Source: Halobacillus sp. Marseille-Q1614 (GTDB lineage: Bacteria > Bacillota > Bacilli > Bacillales > Halobacillaceae). Taken from it: a DNA stretch of 64,000 nucleotides. Below the pieces are notes generated by a model, which searched no databases, was not told where the DNA came from, and saw only the letters and a program-made list of their open reading frames with translations. This document shows positions 16,823 to 24,583 of the stretch, piece after piece (the stretch's first letter is position 1; every line of letters begins with the position of its first letter). The stretch is taken from the NCBI RefSeq assembly GCF_902809865.1, contig NZ_CADDWH010000001.1, positions 1,798,001 to 1,862,000 on the forward strand. Direction: 5' to 3'. Both the position numbers and the translations under genes were made by a program.

Positions 16823-17620
16823 CTAGTTAAAATAAACCGAAGTCGGATTATTTACCACTTCTTTTCTTACCACTTCCGTCAGCCTGTTTTTTAATCCTCC
16901 ATAAAAGTAACCCATAAAGGAAGTACGAATCATGTTATGCTTTTTGGCAAATACTGCTTGTTTAAAAACTTCCTGTACAGTGGGGAGATATTCAGAAGCG
17001 GGATAACGAAGCGTAACATTTTTACAGGCCGTTTCAACTGTACGCCAGGCTTCAAGAACGTCCCGCGGACTTAAGAAAGGTTTCGCAGTGTCTATAAAAG
17101 GTTTAGGGATAAAAGACGGAATAAAGGAGTGGTCGATCAGTACAGGATTACAAGAAGAGTTTTTATATTGCTTTCTCTTAGCTTCGACCTGCTTTTTGAT
17201 CTGTTGAAGCTTGTCACAAGGGGGATTTAAGGAGATGGATGCCGTGTCACTTGGGGTGTCATTTGGGGTGACATCGTCTGGTAAAAAAAGATCCTCCTGC
17301 TGGAGAATGATAAGAAGATTAACGCCGCGCTTTCCATTGGCTTTCGTTGTTTCCACTCGTTTTAAAAGCTTTTCCTCAACTAGCCGGTTAATCGCCCGAA
17401 TCACGGTTCGGCGGCTGAGCGTAGTATTTTTTTCAATCGTTGCGATCTTCGCAAAGGAAACACCCCGGTATTTAACGGAGTGTCTCCAAATAAAGCTTAA
17501 TACCTTTAAGGTTCCTTCTGATAAAGCAGGTTTCATTCTAAATAAGAATGCCCTCACATGCTTATCCATTTCTTTTACACTTTTAAAAGGCTGCATTTCA
17601 CGGATCTGTTCAATATTCAT
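16823..17620 (-). CDS. Helix-turn-helix protein resembling plasmid/phage replication initiators
   Basis: 265-aa DNA-binding protein. Residues about 35-110 carry a winged helix: LSEGTLKVLSFIWRHSVKY, then KIATIEKNTTLSRRTVIRAINRL (recognition helix with Ser-Arg-Arg-Thr) and a basic wing KRVETTKANGKRG. A Ser/Thr/Pro linker with several Asn and Pro residues follows, then a C-terminal helical domain (RDVLEAWRTVETACKN ... GYFYGGLKNRLTEVVRK). This layout recalls HTH_36-type replication or phage proteins of Bacillaceae, but no phage genes lie nearby. Its Shine-Dalgarno sequence is part of an 11-bp hairpin (17628-17667), so translation is probably controlled. Function unproven. Confidence 0.7.
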   Translation of the reverse strand: MNIEQIREMQPFKSVKEMDKHVRAFLFRMKPALSEGTLKVLSFIWRHSVKYRGVSFAKIATIEKNTTLSRRTVIRAINRLVEEKLLKRVETTKANGKRGVNLLIILQQEDLFLPDDVTPNDTPSDTASISLNPPCDKLQQIKKQVEAKRKQYKNSSCNPVLIDHSFIPSFIPKPFIDTAKPFLSPRDVLEAWRTVETACKNVTLRYPASEYLPTVQEVFKQAVFAKKHNMIRTSFMGYFYGGLKNRLTEVVRKEVVNNPTSVYFN

Positions 17621-17627
17621 TAAAATT

Positions 17628-17667
17628 CCCTCATTTCGGCTATTTACTTCTACAATCGAAACGAGGG
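17628..17667 (-). promoter_or_regulatory. Hairpin sequestering the ribosome binding site of the HTH gene
   Basis: Arms CCCTCGTTTCG and CGAAATGAGGG on the minus strand pair over 11 bp (one G-U) with an 18-nt loop. The second arm contains the GAGGG ribosome binding site, 7 nt before the ATG. As RNA it would mask translation initiation; as DNA it could also be an autoregulatory operator. Confidence 0.6.
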
Positions 17668-17954
17668 CATACTCAGGTGTCTCTTTATATATATTTTTTT
17701 AAATTATTCTGTTAAACGACATTGTTGATAGTCACCCAAAAGGCAAAGGGTTCTGCGTGACTCCTATTTAATAAACGGCCGGCCCCTTAATGAGATAACG
17801 AGTGTGGAGGCTCTTATAAAAGTTGCAAGTCCGATTAAGTCATGTGGCAACATTGAACCACCCCACATCACACATCATGTGGGGCCGCTTTAAAGCAAGC
17901 AGGTTCCCCTTTTTGTGATAATCTACATTAATAATTAACATGGCTTTTAATAAA
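17668..17954. other. Gene-free stretch between HTH gene and Tyr-rich gene
   Basis: No convincing reading frame. It holds a perfect 8-bp hairpin CCCCACAT / ATGTGGGG (17861-17884) without a T-run and a GGCCGGCC octamer near 17782. No known riboswitch or small RNA was recognised. Confidence 0.5.
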
Positions 17955-18314
17955 TTATCTCCAGCGTAAAGCTATAAGTAATTTACAGCAGTCCACACCA
18001 TGAAGCTGTGAAGAAAACTCAAGCCGAAGACCATCGGGATTATAATGAACTTCTACTTTGGAACTCACACCAATAGAATCAATAAGCCGCTTAACTTCCT
18101 GCTCATTGGACTGCTCGGCAGCCTGCATCAGCTGTTCATCAAACTCCTTTGAGTCTGCCAGCATATCAAGTACCAAACTGGCGTCCTTCATCAATTTTTT
18201 GGACTCGACAGCTGATCCATGAAGCAGTTCGGCGTCCACCTGGCGATAATAACGTACCGGCCAATACATCGGGTAATAATAATTAGGGTAGTAATAGACA
18301 TAATACACGATCAT
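17955..18314 (-). CDS. Tyr-rich, spore-coat-like protein
   Basis: 119-aa protein with an extreme Tyr/Pro-rich N-terminus (VYYVYYYPNYYYPMYWP, residues 3-19), a helical middle region (KKLMKDASLVLDMLADSKEFDEQ) and a C-terminus GVDCCKLLIALRWR. The combination resembles small Bacillus inner spore coat proteins such as YuzC, as far as memory allows; this was not checked. Tyr-rich tails in coat proteins can be cross-linked by oxidases. AGGAGG is 5 nt before the ATG. It lies divergent from the PRPP synthetase gene. No sporulation promoter was identified with confidence. Confidence 0.55.
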   Translation of the reverse strand: MIVYYVYYYPNYYYPMYWPVRYYRQVDAELLHGSAVESKKLMKDASLVLDMLADSKEFDEQLMQAAEQSNEQEVKRLIDSIGVSSKVEVHYNPDGLRLEFSSQLHGVDCCKLLIALRWR

Positions 18315-18404
18315 ACTTCCCTCCTACATCTACATACAAATTAGTATATGTAAAAGGATGCGGTACGTAGTTTGTCTGAGATTCTATAAGCTGCTTATCT
18401 CTTC

Positions 18405-18441
18405 TTGTGCATCCCTTTAATTTTTGGGATAATGTAAAGGG
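18405..18441 (+). promoter_or_regulatory. Promoter of the PRPP synthetase gene with overlapping inverted repeat
   Basis: TTGTGC (18405-18410), 17-nt spacer, GATAAT (18428-18433). The inverted repeat CCCTTTA / TAAAGGG (18413-18419, 18435-18441) brackets the -10 box and could be an operator. Confidence 0.5.
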
Positions 18442-18478
18442 TAAACGAAGAGCGTACATACACAAGGAGGAGCCAGAA

Positions 18479-19432
18479 ATGTCCAAAGGTCCAGATTCTA
18501 ATTTAAAGATTTTTTCCTTGAGGTCTAATCGAGAGCTTGCGGAAGAAATAGCGGAAAATGTGGGAATACCGTTAGGAGATTGTTCGGTTAAGGAGTTCAG
18601 TGATGGAGAATTACAAATTAATATAGAAGAAAGTGTCCGCGGTGCTGACGTTTTTGTCATCCAATCAACGAGCGAGCCGGTGAACCAGCATATTATGGAG
18701 CTGCTGATTATGATTGATGCCTTAAAGCGCGCATCTGCCGAATCCATTAACGTCGTCGTTCCATATTATGGATATGGGCGCCAAGACCGAAAAGCGCAGC
18801 CGCGCGAACCGATTACCGCAAAACTGCTGGCTGATCTGATCGAAAGAGCGGGAGCTACAAGACTAATGTCCATTGACATTCACGCCCCGCAGGCACAGGG
18901 CTTCTTCAATATTCCAGTTGATATGCTGCTCGCCATGCCGATTTTCACCGAGTACTTTACTCAAAAGAACCTCGATAACGTCGTGGTCGTTGCCCCTGAC
19001 CACGGCAGCGTAAAAATGGCCCGACAAATGGCGGAGCATCTAAAAACCCATATTGCCATTATTGATAAGCGCGGACCTAGAGCAGATTTTTCCGCAGAAA
19101 CGAATGTCGTAGGGGACATTAAAGGAAAAACCACGATCTTAATGGACGATATTGTTGATACAGCCACCCGAATTACGAGCGGAACGAAAGCACTGCTGGA
19201 TCATGGTGCGAAAGAAGTCTATGCCTGCAGCACTCACCCGGTTCTCTCTGGTCCGGCTGTCGATAAAGTAAAAGAATCACCCGTCAAAGAGCTGATCGTC
19301 ACAAATAGCATTCCACTCTCAAATGAAAAAAGACTCGATAAAATCACACAGCTGACGATTGCACCTCTCATCGGAGAAGCGATTAAACGCGTTCATGATG
19401 AAGAACCAGTCAGTCCGTTGTTTGATAATTAA
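18479..19432 (+). CDS. prs: Ribose-phosphate pyrophosphokinase paralogue
   Basis: 317-aa member of the PRPP synthetase family, which transfers pyrophosphate from ATP to ribose 5-phosphate. The ATG at 18479 is chosen over an upstream in-frame ATG because GGAGGAG lies 8 nt before it. Conserved parts are [53 protein letters not shown] and [11 protein letters not shown]. Two catalytic segments deviate from the normal enzyme: the ribose-phosphate loop DDxxDTAGT reads DDIVDTATR, and the KRRP segment reads KRGP. It stands alone and not beside glmU/ctc where the main prs lies in Bacillus, so it is likely a second, specialised copy. Activity should not be assumed. Confidence 0.85.
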   Translation: MSKGPDSNLKIFSLRSNRELAEEIAENVGIPLGDCSVKEFSDGELQINIEESVRGADVFVIQSTSEPVNQHIMELLIMIDALKRASAESINVVVPYYGYGRQDRKAQPREPITAKLLADLIERAGATRLMSIDIHAPQAQGFFNIPVDMLLAMPIFTEYFTQKNLDNVVVVAPDHGSVKMARQMAEHLKTHIAIIDKRGPRADFSAETNVVGDIKGKTTILMDDIVDTATRITSGTKALLDHGAKEVYACSTHPVLSGPAVDKVKESPVKELIVTNSIPLSNEKRLDKITQLTIAPLIGEAIKRVHDEEPVSPLFDN

Positions 19433-19440
19433 ATGTAAGG

Positions 19441-19471
19441 AAAGCAGGATCCGGCTGGGTCCTGCTTTTTT
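19441..19471 (+). terminator. Terminator of the PRPP synthetase gene
   Basis: Stem AAAGCAGGA(T)CC / GG(G)TCCTGCTTT with a T-run, 8 bp after the stop. Confidence 0.9.
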
Positions 19472-19538
19472 GGTGCGCGCGGGAGGGACGTCGTTCGAAG
19501 CGCTGGTAACCCCATCAAACCCGGCCGTAACTCACCCT

Positions 19539-19574
19539 AAAAAATCTGGACTCCCTTAAAGAGTCCAGATTTTA
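19539..19574 (-). terminator. Terminator of the pyroglutamyl-peptidase-like gene
   Basis: Stem AAATCTGGACTC / GAGTCCAGATTT with loop of seven and T-run on the minus strand. Confidence 0.85.
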
Positions 19575-19585
19575 ATCTAATAAAC

Positions 19586-20863
19586 TTATTTCTGATCCAC
19601 AGCTCCCGCAGCAGCTTTGACCAGCTCTACCGTTTGATCGACAGTGGTCTGGCGGAATTCCCTGAAATCTTCGGTAATATAAACATCAGAGTCTTCCGGA
19701 TAATTTTCCTGTGCAGCAACATGAAGGTGTCCGCCCGGGATATCATAGGCGCCTAACCCAAGTCTTACACGATTGGATCGGTATTGGCTTTCATTAGATA
19801 AGTAGCTGCCACCGCCACCGGAACGAGCTTTTGAATTCTCCGTCGGTCCATTTTCCTGGCAGACATAATCACCGTCCCGATAATCAGGAGCCTGCCACTC
19901 ACATACTTCGTTATTTCTCTCAACCGGCCAAGGACCAGTTTCGGCACTGGTCATCGCTTTTACAGGAAGAGTAGTTTCAATAAACTCGGGCAGTTCCTCA
20001 GGCATTGGCCAGTGATCGACCGTTGGAATAACATTTGATCTTTCTTCCAGCTTATTGTCTATCCCCGTCTGCCAGCGGCCAGCATATCCCTCAATTGCCA
20101 TTACTCGCGGGCCGCCTTGACTAATCGTCATCATCAGGTCTACCTGTTCTTTCGTCTCTTTTAAATAAGGCCCAAACGTATCCTCAACAATGCCTTCCTC
20201 AAAATCTTCCCACCTTACAGGAAAATTGGCAGCCTGAATGATAGCGAGTCCGTCCTCTGTCATTACTTTTTTCCCATCTAGCTGCAACGCGGCAGCTCCT
20301 GAGGGGTTCGATCTTCTAAACTCCTGTTCGAGACGGTAAGGATCAAATCCGCTGATTAGTATCCGCTTCACCCCTTTACCTTTAGGAAAATCGATTGAAG
20401 TAATACCACGGGAAGTGTACTCGAGCTTCTTCATTAAACTCTCCCTGTCGGCATCCGACAGTCCAAATTCCGGCTCCCACTTTCTAAGAGCGCTTGTCAT
20501 ATGTAATCGTGTCCAGTACAGAGGACGGTCATCATAACGATCCAGCTCTCCTAATTCTGAGCGCTCACCTTGAGCTCTCTGTACCGCAGTCTTCCAAAGC
20601 TTTTCACCATGCTTCTTAATAATATTTTCAGCCTGCTTCATATCTTTCGCCTGGCATAAGTTCTCTTCGAACTGATCGGCATACTGTGTGAAATCAGCAT
20701 CGGCCATTATCTGCTGCGGGATTGGTTTTCCGTCTTCAATCCGCTGCTCTTCCGGAGTTAAGGGCACCTCTTTATTAAAACAATCGTCGGCAAAAACCAT
20801 CTGTCCTCCTCCTAACAGAATTGCTAAAGCAAAAATACATGCTGTTATATACTTTGTTCTCAT
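19586..20863 (-). CDS. Secreted pyroglutamyl-peptidase-like (C15 fold) protein, catalytic Cys apparently replaced
   Basis: Exported 425-aa protein with a signal peptide (residues 1-25, cleavage after VFA) and an N-terminal extension. From about residue 165 it follows the pyroglutamyl peptidase I pattern: KRILISGFDPYRLEQ, ANFPVRWEDF, EGYAGRWQTGIDNKLEER (matching the GQAGGR...E segment), GGGGSYLSNES and IPGGHLHVA with the catalytic His. In the family the Cys nucleophile sits in a TAGTYxCN motif; here that position is Ser (GSYLSNE). It may be a non-peptidase relative or use another residue. The mature part keeps further Cys residues in NEVCEW and DYVCQE that could form a disulfide. Monocistronic with its own terminator. 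Confidence 0.7.
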   Translation of the reverse strand: MRTKYITACIFALAILLGGGQMVFADDCFNKEVPLTPEEQRIEDGKPIPQQIMADADFTQYADQFEENLCQAKDMKQAENIIKKHGEKLWKTAVQRAQGERSELGELDRYDDRPLYWTRLHMTSALRKWEPEFGLSDADRESLMKKLEYTSRGITSIDFPKGKGVKRILISGFDPYRLEQEFRRSNPSGAAALQLDGKKVMTEDGLAIIQAANFPVRWEDFEEGIVEDTFGPYLKETKEQVDLMMTISQGGPRVMAIEGYAGRWQTGIDNKLEERSNVIPTVDHWPMPEELPEFIETTLPVKAMTSAETGPWPVERNNEVCEWQAPDYRDGDYVCQENGPTENSKARSGGGGSYLSNESQYRSNRVRLGLGAYDIPGGHLHVAAQENYPEDSDVYITEDFREFRQTTVDQTVELVKAAAGAVDQK

Positions 20864-21085
20864 GTCTCACTCTCCTCCTTAAAATGAATGGTTTCATTTT
20901 AAGGAAAATATAGAAACTTTTTCAAATAATTTGAATTATTTTAAAAAAATTAGTCCGTTTGTCGTGTGATTGCGGGAATAAGGTAATGAAATAAGAGCAG
21001 AACGACTTAATAGAGAAGTCACTGTTGTATAGATATGAGATATCTGGTCAATATTAACAGCAAACGAATGAAGGAGCAATTCACA

Positions 21086-21286
21086 ATGAGTCATCCATTC
21101 TTAAAAAGACTGCTATTAGGATTCATCACTGGTGTAATGATTTTCCTTGGATTTCAAGGCGGCCTTGCTCTTACAAATAACAGCGGGATATTGAGCATCT
21201 TAATTGCTGTATTCATTGGGGCGGCAACCCGCGGAATCGGCTCGTATTTTATTAAAACTGCACAGCAAAAAAACGCTTCTCTATGA
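21086..21286 (+). CDS. Small membrane protein, 66 aa
   Basis: Short hydrophobic protein with two predicted helices (about residues 8-28 and 33-53) and a polar tail KTAQQKNASL. The ATG at 21086 is preferred because GAAGGAG lies 10 nt upstream; an in-frame ATG 51 nt further up has no site. The stop codon is inside the terminator hairpin, and this stretch is the left copy of the 32-bp duplication made by the adjacent IS remnant. No family recognised. Confidence 0.6.
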   Translation: MSHPFLKRLLLGFITGVMIFLGFQGGLALTNNSGILSILIAVFIGAATRGIGSYFIKTAQQKNASL

Positions 21287-21302
21287 TGAGAAGCGTTTTT
21301 TT
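21271..21302 (+). terminator. Terminator of the 66-aa gene; left copy of 32-bp direct repeat
   Basis: Stem AACGCTTCTC / GAGAAGCGTT with loop TATGAT and seven T residues. The identical 32 bases recur at 21815-21846 on the far side of the IS remnant. Confidence 0.85.
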
Positions 21303-21351
21303 GCTGTCGAGAAAGTTCTCGACAGCCTGTTTTTTTACCTATCTCCTGGAT

Positions 21352-21639
21352 TTTAAACTTCGTAAGATTGACCGATACACAGACTTCTCCTTTATTCCTA
21401 TAAAAGTCCGTCCCTATTTAGAAGACAACGGTCGTTCATCGTGGGACCCCCGACTTTCCAGTGAAGGAAAGTGGATTTATCGCATGAGAAAAGAGAAAGT
21501 AGAGCGTAATTGTCGCTTGCGTGGAAAAGAAAAAGTGAAAGAACAGGCGCTGATGACGGCTGCCTGCCGGAACATGAAAAAGATTGCCCCCCATCTATCT
21601 AGAGTGAGCTGGGTGGAGGAGAGGCTTTTTCTATCTTAA
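21352..21639 (+). pseudogene. IS1182-family transposase remnant
   Basis: The reading frame shows KLRKIDRYTDFSFIPIKVRP and DNGRSSWDP, matching the N-terminus of IS1182 transposases (LRKIDxYIDFSFIYDKV...GRPSxDP). It jumps directly to RMRKEKVERN and VKEQALMTAACRNMKKIA, which match the extreme C-terminus (RKEKVERxFAD...CLLxAACQNMKKIA). Roughly 350 residues of catalytic core are missing, so it cannot transpose. Part of the RKEKVER block is also shortened. Confidence 0.8.
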
Positions 21640-21649
21640 GAAACTTCCA

Positions 21650-21765
21650 AGGAGCGAGGACCCTTCCACTCCTGCGGAAGAACGAGTGAGCCGAGATCGT
21701 CGAGCGTGGGCTTTGCGAGGAAGCTCGGGCACTCGTCCGCGGAAAGGGAAGGGTCCTTCGCTCCT
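21650..21765. repeat. Large inverted repeat inside the IS remnant
   Basis: AGGAGCGAGGACCCTTCC at 21650-21667 pairs with the reverse complement of 21747-21765 (one extra base), with further pairing in the loop (ACGAGTG / CACTCGT). Similar GC-rich cruciform repeats are common in Bacillaceae genomes. Confidence 0.7.
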
Positions 21766-21814
21766 CACGGCAAGAAAAAAGCTTGCGGAAAACAAAGGGT
21801 TTCTCCACAAGCTG

Positions 21815-21846
21815 AAACGCTTCTCTATGATGAGAAGCGTTTTTTT
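21815..21846 (+). repeat. Right copy of the 32-bp direct repeat (target duplication)
   Basis: Identical to 21271-21302, including hairpin and T-run. Here no gene precedes it, so it is a by-product of the insertion. Confidence 0.85.
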
Positions 21847-21934
21847 ATCCGTGATGTGCTGTCAGCAATTAGCTTTTTCTCTAGCAGCTTTTCCATGAAC
21901 ATTCTTGAAACGCACAATTGATGATAACTATGTC

Positions 21935-22255
21935 TTACTGCCGAGGCCCCCAAAGCATCACGCTTACGCCGACTATACAAATCACAGCCCCAAGCCAGTC
22001 ATAGGTGTCCGGCGCTTTTTTATCAACGCCCCACCCCCAGAGGACCGACAATATGATAAAAATCCCGCCATAAGCCGCGTAGACTCTTCCAAACGACGGA
22101 AACGACTGAAAAGTGGCGATAACCCCATACAGCACCAGGAATAAAGCACCTGATATCCCCAAGTAATACGGCTTTCCTTCACGCAGCCAGAGCCATATTA
22201 AATAACCTCCGCCAATTTCAGCTAATCCCGCTAAAAGAAACAATATGATCGCCAA
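21935..22255 (-). CDS. YnfA/UPF0060-family small membrane protein
   Basis: Four-helix membrane protein of the small UPF0060 family, 106 aa against a usual 108. Conserved segments: [40 protein letters not shown], and [15 protein letters not shown]. The frame is open for 31 further codons upstream, but the TTG at 22255 directly before the conserved N-terminus has AAAGGAAG at 6 nt and is taken as start. The family resembles small multidrug resistance proteins in fold, but its function in Bacillaceae is not established. Confidence 0.88.
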   Translation of the reverse strand: MAIILFLLAGLAEIGGGYLIWLWLREGKPYYLGISGALFLVLYGVIATFQSFPSFGRVYAAYGGIFIILSVLWGWGVDKKAPDTYDWLGAVICIVGVSVMLWGPRQ

Positions 22256-22329
22256 ATGTAATCTTCCTTTCTTATGTAATGTTAAAGAAACAGGAGTTTC
22301 GCGGGTCTCCCTATCATTCAATAAAATTA

Positions 22330-22358
22330 TAAAAAAAAGAGAGGGCATCCCCTCTCTC
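22330..22358 (-). terminator. Terminator of cadC-cadA
   Basis: Stem AGAGAGGG / CCCTCTCT, loop GATG, then eight T residues on the minus strand. Confidence 0.9.
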
Positions 22359-24565
22359 TACTTCTGTTTTAACAGCCTCATACTATTGAGTATAACAATC
22401 AAGGCCGCTCCTGTGTCACTTAATACAGCCATCCATAATGTTAAAAATCCTGGGAAGATCAACAGTAAGGCCGCTAATTTAGTGACGATCGAGAACCATA
22501 TATTTTGTTTAATAATCGCCAGGGCTCTCCGGCTCAGCTTAATCGTGTGCGGCAGTTTTTCCAAGTTATCCGCCATCAGCACGATATCAGCTGTTTCCAT
22601 CGCTGTATCAGTTCCGGCACCGCCCATTGCAATTCCAAGATCAGCAGTTGCCAGGGCAGGGGCATCATTTATGCCGTCACCGATCATCGCGACACTTTTA
22701 CCCTCTTCCTGAAGCTTCTTAACGGCTGTCACTTTATCTTCTGGCAACAGCTCAGCGAAATAGCGGTCAACACCGGTCTGACCGGCAATTTTTCTTGCAG
22801 TTCCTTCATTATCACCTGTCAGCATGACGATCTCTCCCATGCCGACCCCTTTCAACTTCCGGATGGCATTCACAGTAATATCTCGGATGGTATCAGCGAC
22901 AGCGATAATTCCAAGAATTTCACTGCGTGTTCCTACAACTACAAGAGTATTACCGTCTTTTTGCAGAGAATCGAGTTCGATTTCAATACTTGATAGATCA
23001 ACATTCATATCGCGATACAACTTCGGATTCCCTGCAAAATAATCGACTCCGTCAACCGTGGCCTGAGCTCCTTTTCCTGCGATAGCTTTAAAAAGGGAGC
23101 CTTCTGCTGAAGGAATGTTTCTCTCTTCTGCATAGTCCGTAATCGCCTGTGCGATCGGATGAGTGGAATGCTCTTCAATGGTTCTTGCCACCCTTACCAC
23201 TTCATCGATGCCTCCATTTACCGGTATAACCTGAGAAACTTTCGGCTTTCCTTCTGTCAACGTTCCTGTTTTATCAAAAGCCATCGCTTGAATGGTTCCG
23301 GCTTTTTCTAAAAATGTGCCGCCTTTAATTAATATTCCATTTCGAGCTGCGTTTCCTATCGCTGAAACGATTGCTACCGGCGTAGAAATTACTAAAGCGC
23401 ACGGACAGGCGACGACAAGTAACGCCAGACCTTTATAAAACCATTCACTCCACGTGCCAAACCCAAGAAGAGGCGGACCAGTCATGACGAATAAAGCTAA
23501 AATAAAGACAATCGGTGTATATACTTTGGCAAAACGGTCAACGAAAGCCTCAGTTGGAGCTTTCTTTTCCTGCGCTTCTTCCACGAGATGAATGATTTTA
23601 GCAATTGTTGTATCCTCGACCAGCTTGGTTACACGGACCTCAAGGGAACCTTGTTCATTAATTGTTCCCGCATAGACGGTATCTCCCTGTTCTTTATCAA
23701 CAGGCATGGACTCGCCGGTAATCGGAGCCTGATTTATGCTTGATATTCCTGTTTCGACTTTTCCATCAAGAGGAACCTTTTCACCAGGCTTAATTAAGAT
23801 TAGATCATTCACCTGAAGATCTTCGACAGGCTTTCGAACCCATTCATCTCGCACTTTAACAGCCGCTTCAGATGGAGTGAGATTAATTAAGCCGCGAATC
23901 GATTCCCTCGTTCGTTCAATGGAGCGGTTTTGCAGCGTATTCCCGAGTGCAAACAGCCAGACTACTGTTGCCCCTTCAAACCATTCACCAATTAATGCAG
24001 CTCCGATAGCTGCAGATGCCATCAGCACATTCATATCCAGCGACCGGCTTTTAATTGCATAAATAGCACTTTTAGCCGGCTTAGTTCCGCCAATAACGAT
24101 AACTGAAGCATAAAAAGCCGTTGCGACAGCAGGCGATAGGTTCGTAAAAGATAATAAAAATCCGATCGCTAGCAGCACACCTGAAATCGTAGTCGTCCAG
24201 TTCTTTTTAGCTTTTACGGAGGCCGCATTCTGCTTTCCTCTTGTCTCTAAGGAAGCTTGAAATCCGGACCTTTTCACTTCTTTAATGATTTCCTCAGAAG
24301 TCGCTGTATGATCAATATGCATCTTTCCTGAAGAAAAATTAACACGAACTTCTTTTACTTTCGGATTCCTCGATAAATGCTTCTGAATGGTGGCTGCACA
24401 AGATCCGCAGTCCATTCCTTCCACTTTGTATGTCTGCATATGTCCTAAAACCTCTGCTGATTCTAAACCTGCGGCGATTTGGGTTTTCTCCCCGTTACAG
24501 CATGCGTTTGTCTCAGTGCCGCTCGTACAGCAGCTTTTCTCTGCCGTTTCATTAGACTGACTCAT
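22358..24565 (-). CDS. cadA: Cd2+/Zn2+/Pb2+-exporting P-type ATPase CadA
   Basis: P1B-type efflux ATPase in the cell membrane, 735 aa. The N-terminus has a Cys-rich tail (SCCTSG, ACCNGE) and then one heavy-metal-associated domain with GMDCGSCAAT. Catalytic parts: TGES actuator motif (TGESMPVD), membrane metal-site CPC in ACPCALV, phosphorylation DKTGTLTEG, HP locus HSTHPIAQA, and [11 protein letters not shown]. It lies 18 bp after cadC and ends in a terminator, so both form one operon induced by metals that release CadC. Specificity for soft divalent metals is inferred from the CadC partner and the Cys-rich tail. Confidence 0.93.
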   Translation of the reverse strand: MSQSNETAEKSCCTSGTETNACCNGEKTQIAAGLESAEVLGHMQTYKVEGMDCGSCAATIQKHLSRNPKVKEVRVNFSSGKMHIDHTATSEEIIKEVKRSGFQASLETRGKQNAASVKAKKNWTTTISGVLLAIGFLLSFTNLSPAVATAFYASVIVIGGTKPAKSAIYAIKSRSLDMNVLMASAAIGAALIGEWFEGATVVWLFALGNTLQNRSIERTRESIRGLINLTPSEAAVKVRDEWVRKPVEDLQVNDLILIKPGEKVPLDGKVETGISSINQAPITGESMPVDKEQGDTVYAGTINEQGSLEVRVTKLVEDTTIAKIIHLVEEAQEKKAPTEAFVDRFAKVYTPIVFILALFVMTGPPLLGFGTWSEWFYKGLALLVVACPCALVISTPVAIVSAIGNAARNGILIKGGTFLEKAGTIQAMAFDKTGTLTEGKPKVSQVIPVNGGIDEVVRVARTIEEHSTHPIAQAITDYAEERNIPSAEGSLFKAIAGKGAQATVDGVDYFAGNPKLYRDMNVDLSSIEIELDSLQKDGNTLVVVGTRSEILGIIAVADTIRDITVNAIRKLKGVGMGEIVMLTGDNEGTARKIAGQTGVDRYFAELLPEDKVTAVKKLQEEGKSVAMIGDGINDAPALATADLGIAMGGAGTDTAMETADIVLMADNLEKLPHTIKLSRRALAIIKQNIWFSIVTKLAALLLIFPGFLTLWMAVLSDTGAALIVILNSMRLLKQK

Positions 24566-24583
24566 GTAAACTCCCCCGTTTGA

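Larger units (their letters stand above)
21303..21814 (+). mobile_element. Internally deleted IS1182-type element (512 bp)
   Basis: The element lies exactly between two identical 32-bp copies of a terminator hairpin. Its ends form an imperfect inverted repeat: GCTGTCGAGAAA on the left and, reversed, GCTTGTGGAGAAA on the right. Inside is a transposase remnant that joins an N-terminal piece to a C-terminal piece, then a large inverted repeat (arms at 21650-21667 and 21747-21765). IS1182-family elements are known to target hairpins and produce long target duplications, which this site illustrates. Confidence 0.8.

Noticed and set aside
17668-17954. Possible structured small RNA
   Set aside because: One GC hairpin without T-run and no match to known RNA families; recorded only as a gene-free stretch.
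18283-18747. 154-codon open frame opposite the start of the PRPP synthetase gene
   Set aside because: Overlaps two well-supported genes; Ser-rich antisense frame with no start signal.
21283-21351. Start of the transposase frame in the terminator repeat
   Set aside because: The frame is open by chance through the duplicated hairpin; homology to transposase begins only after about 21352.
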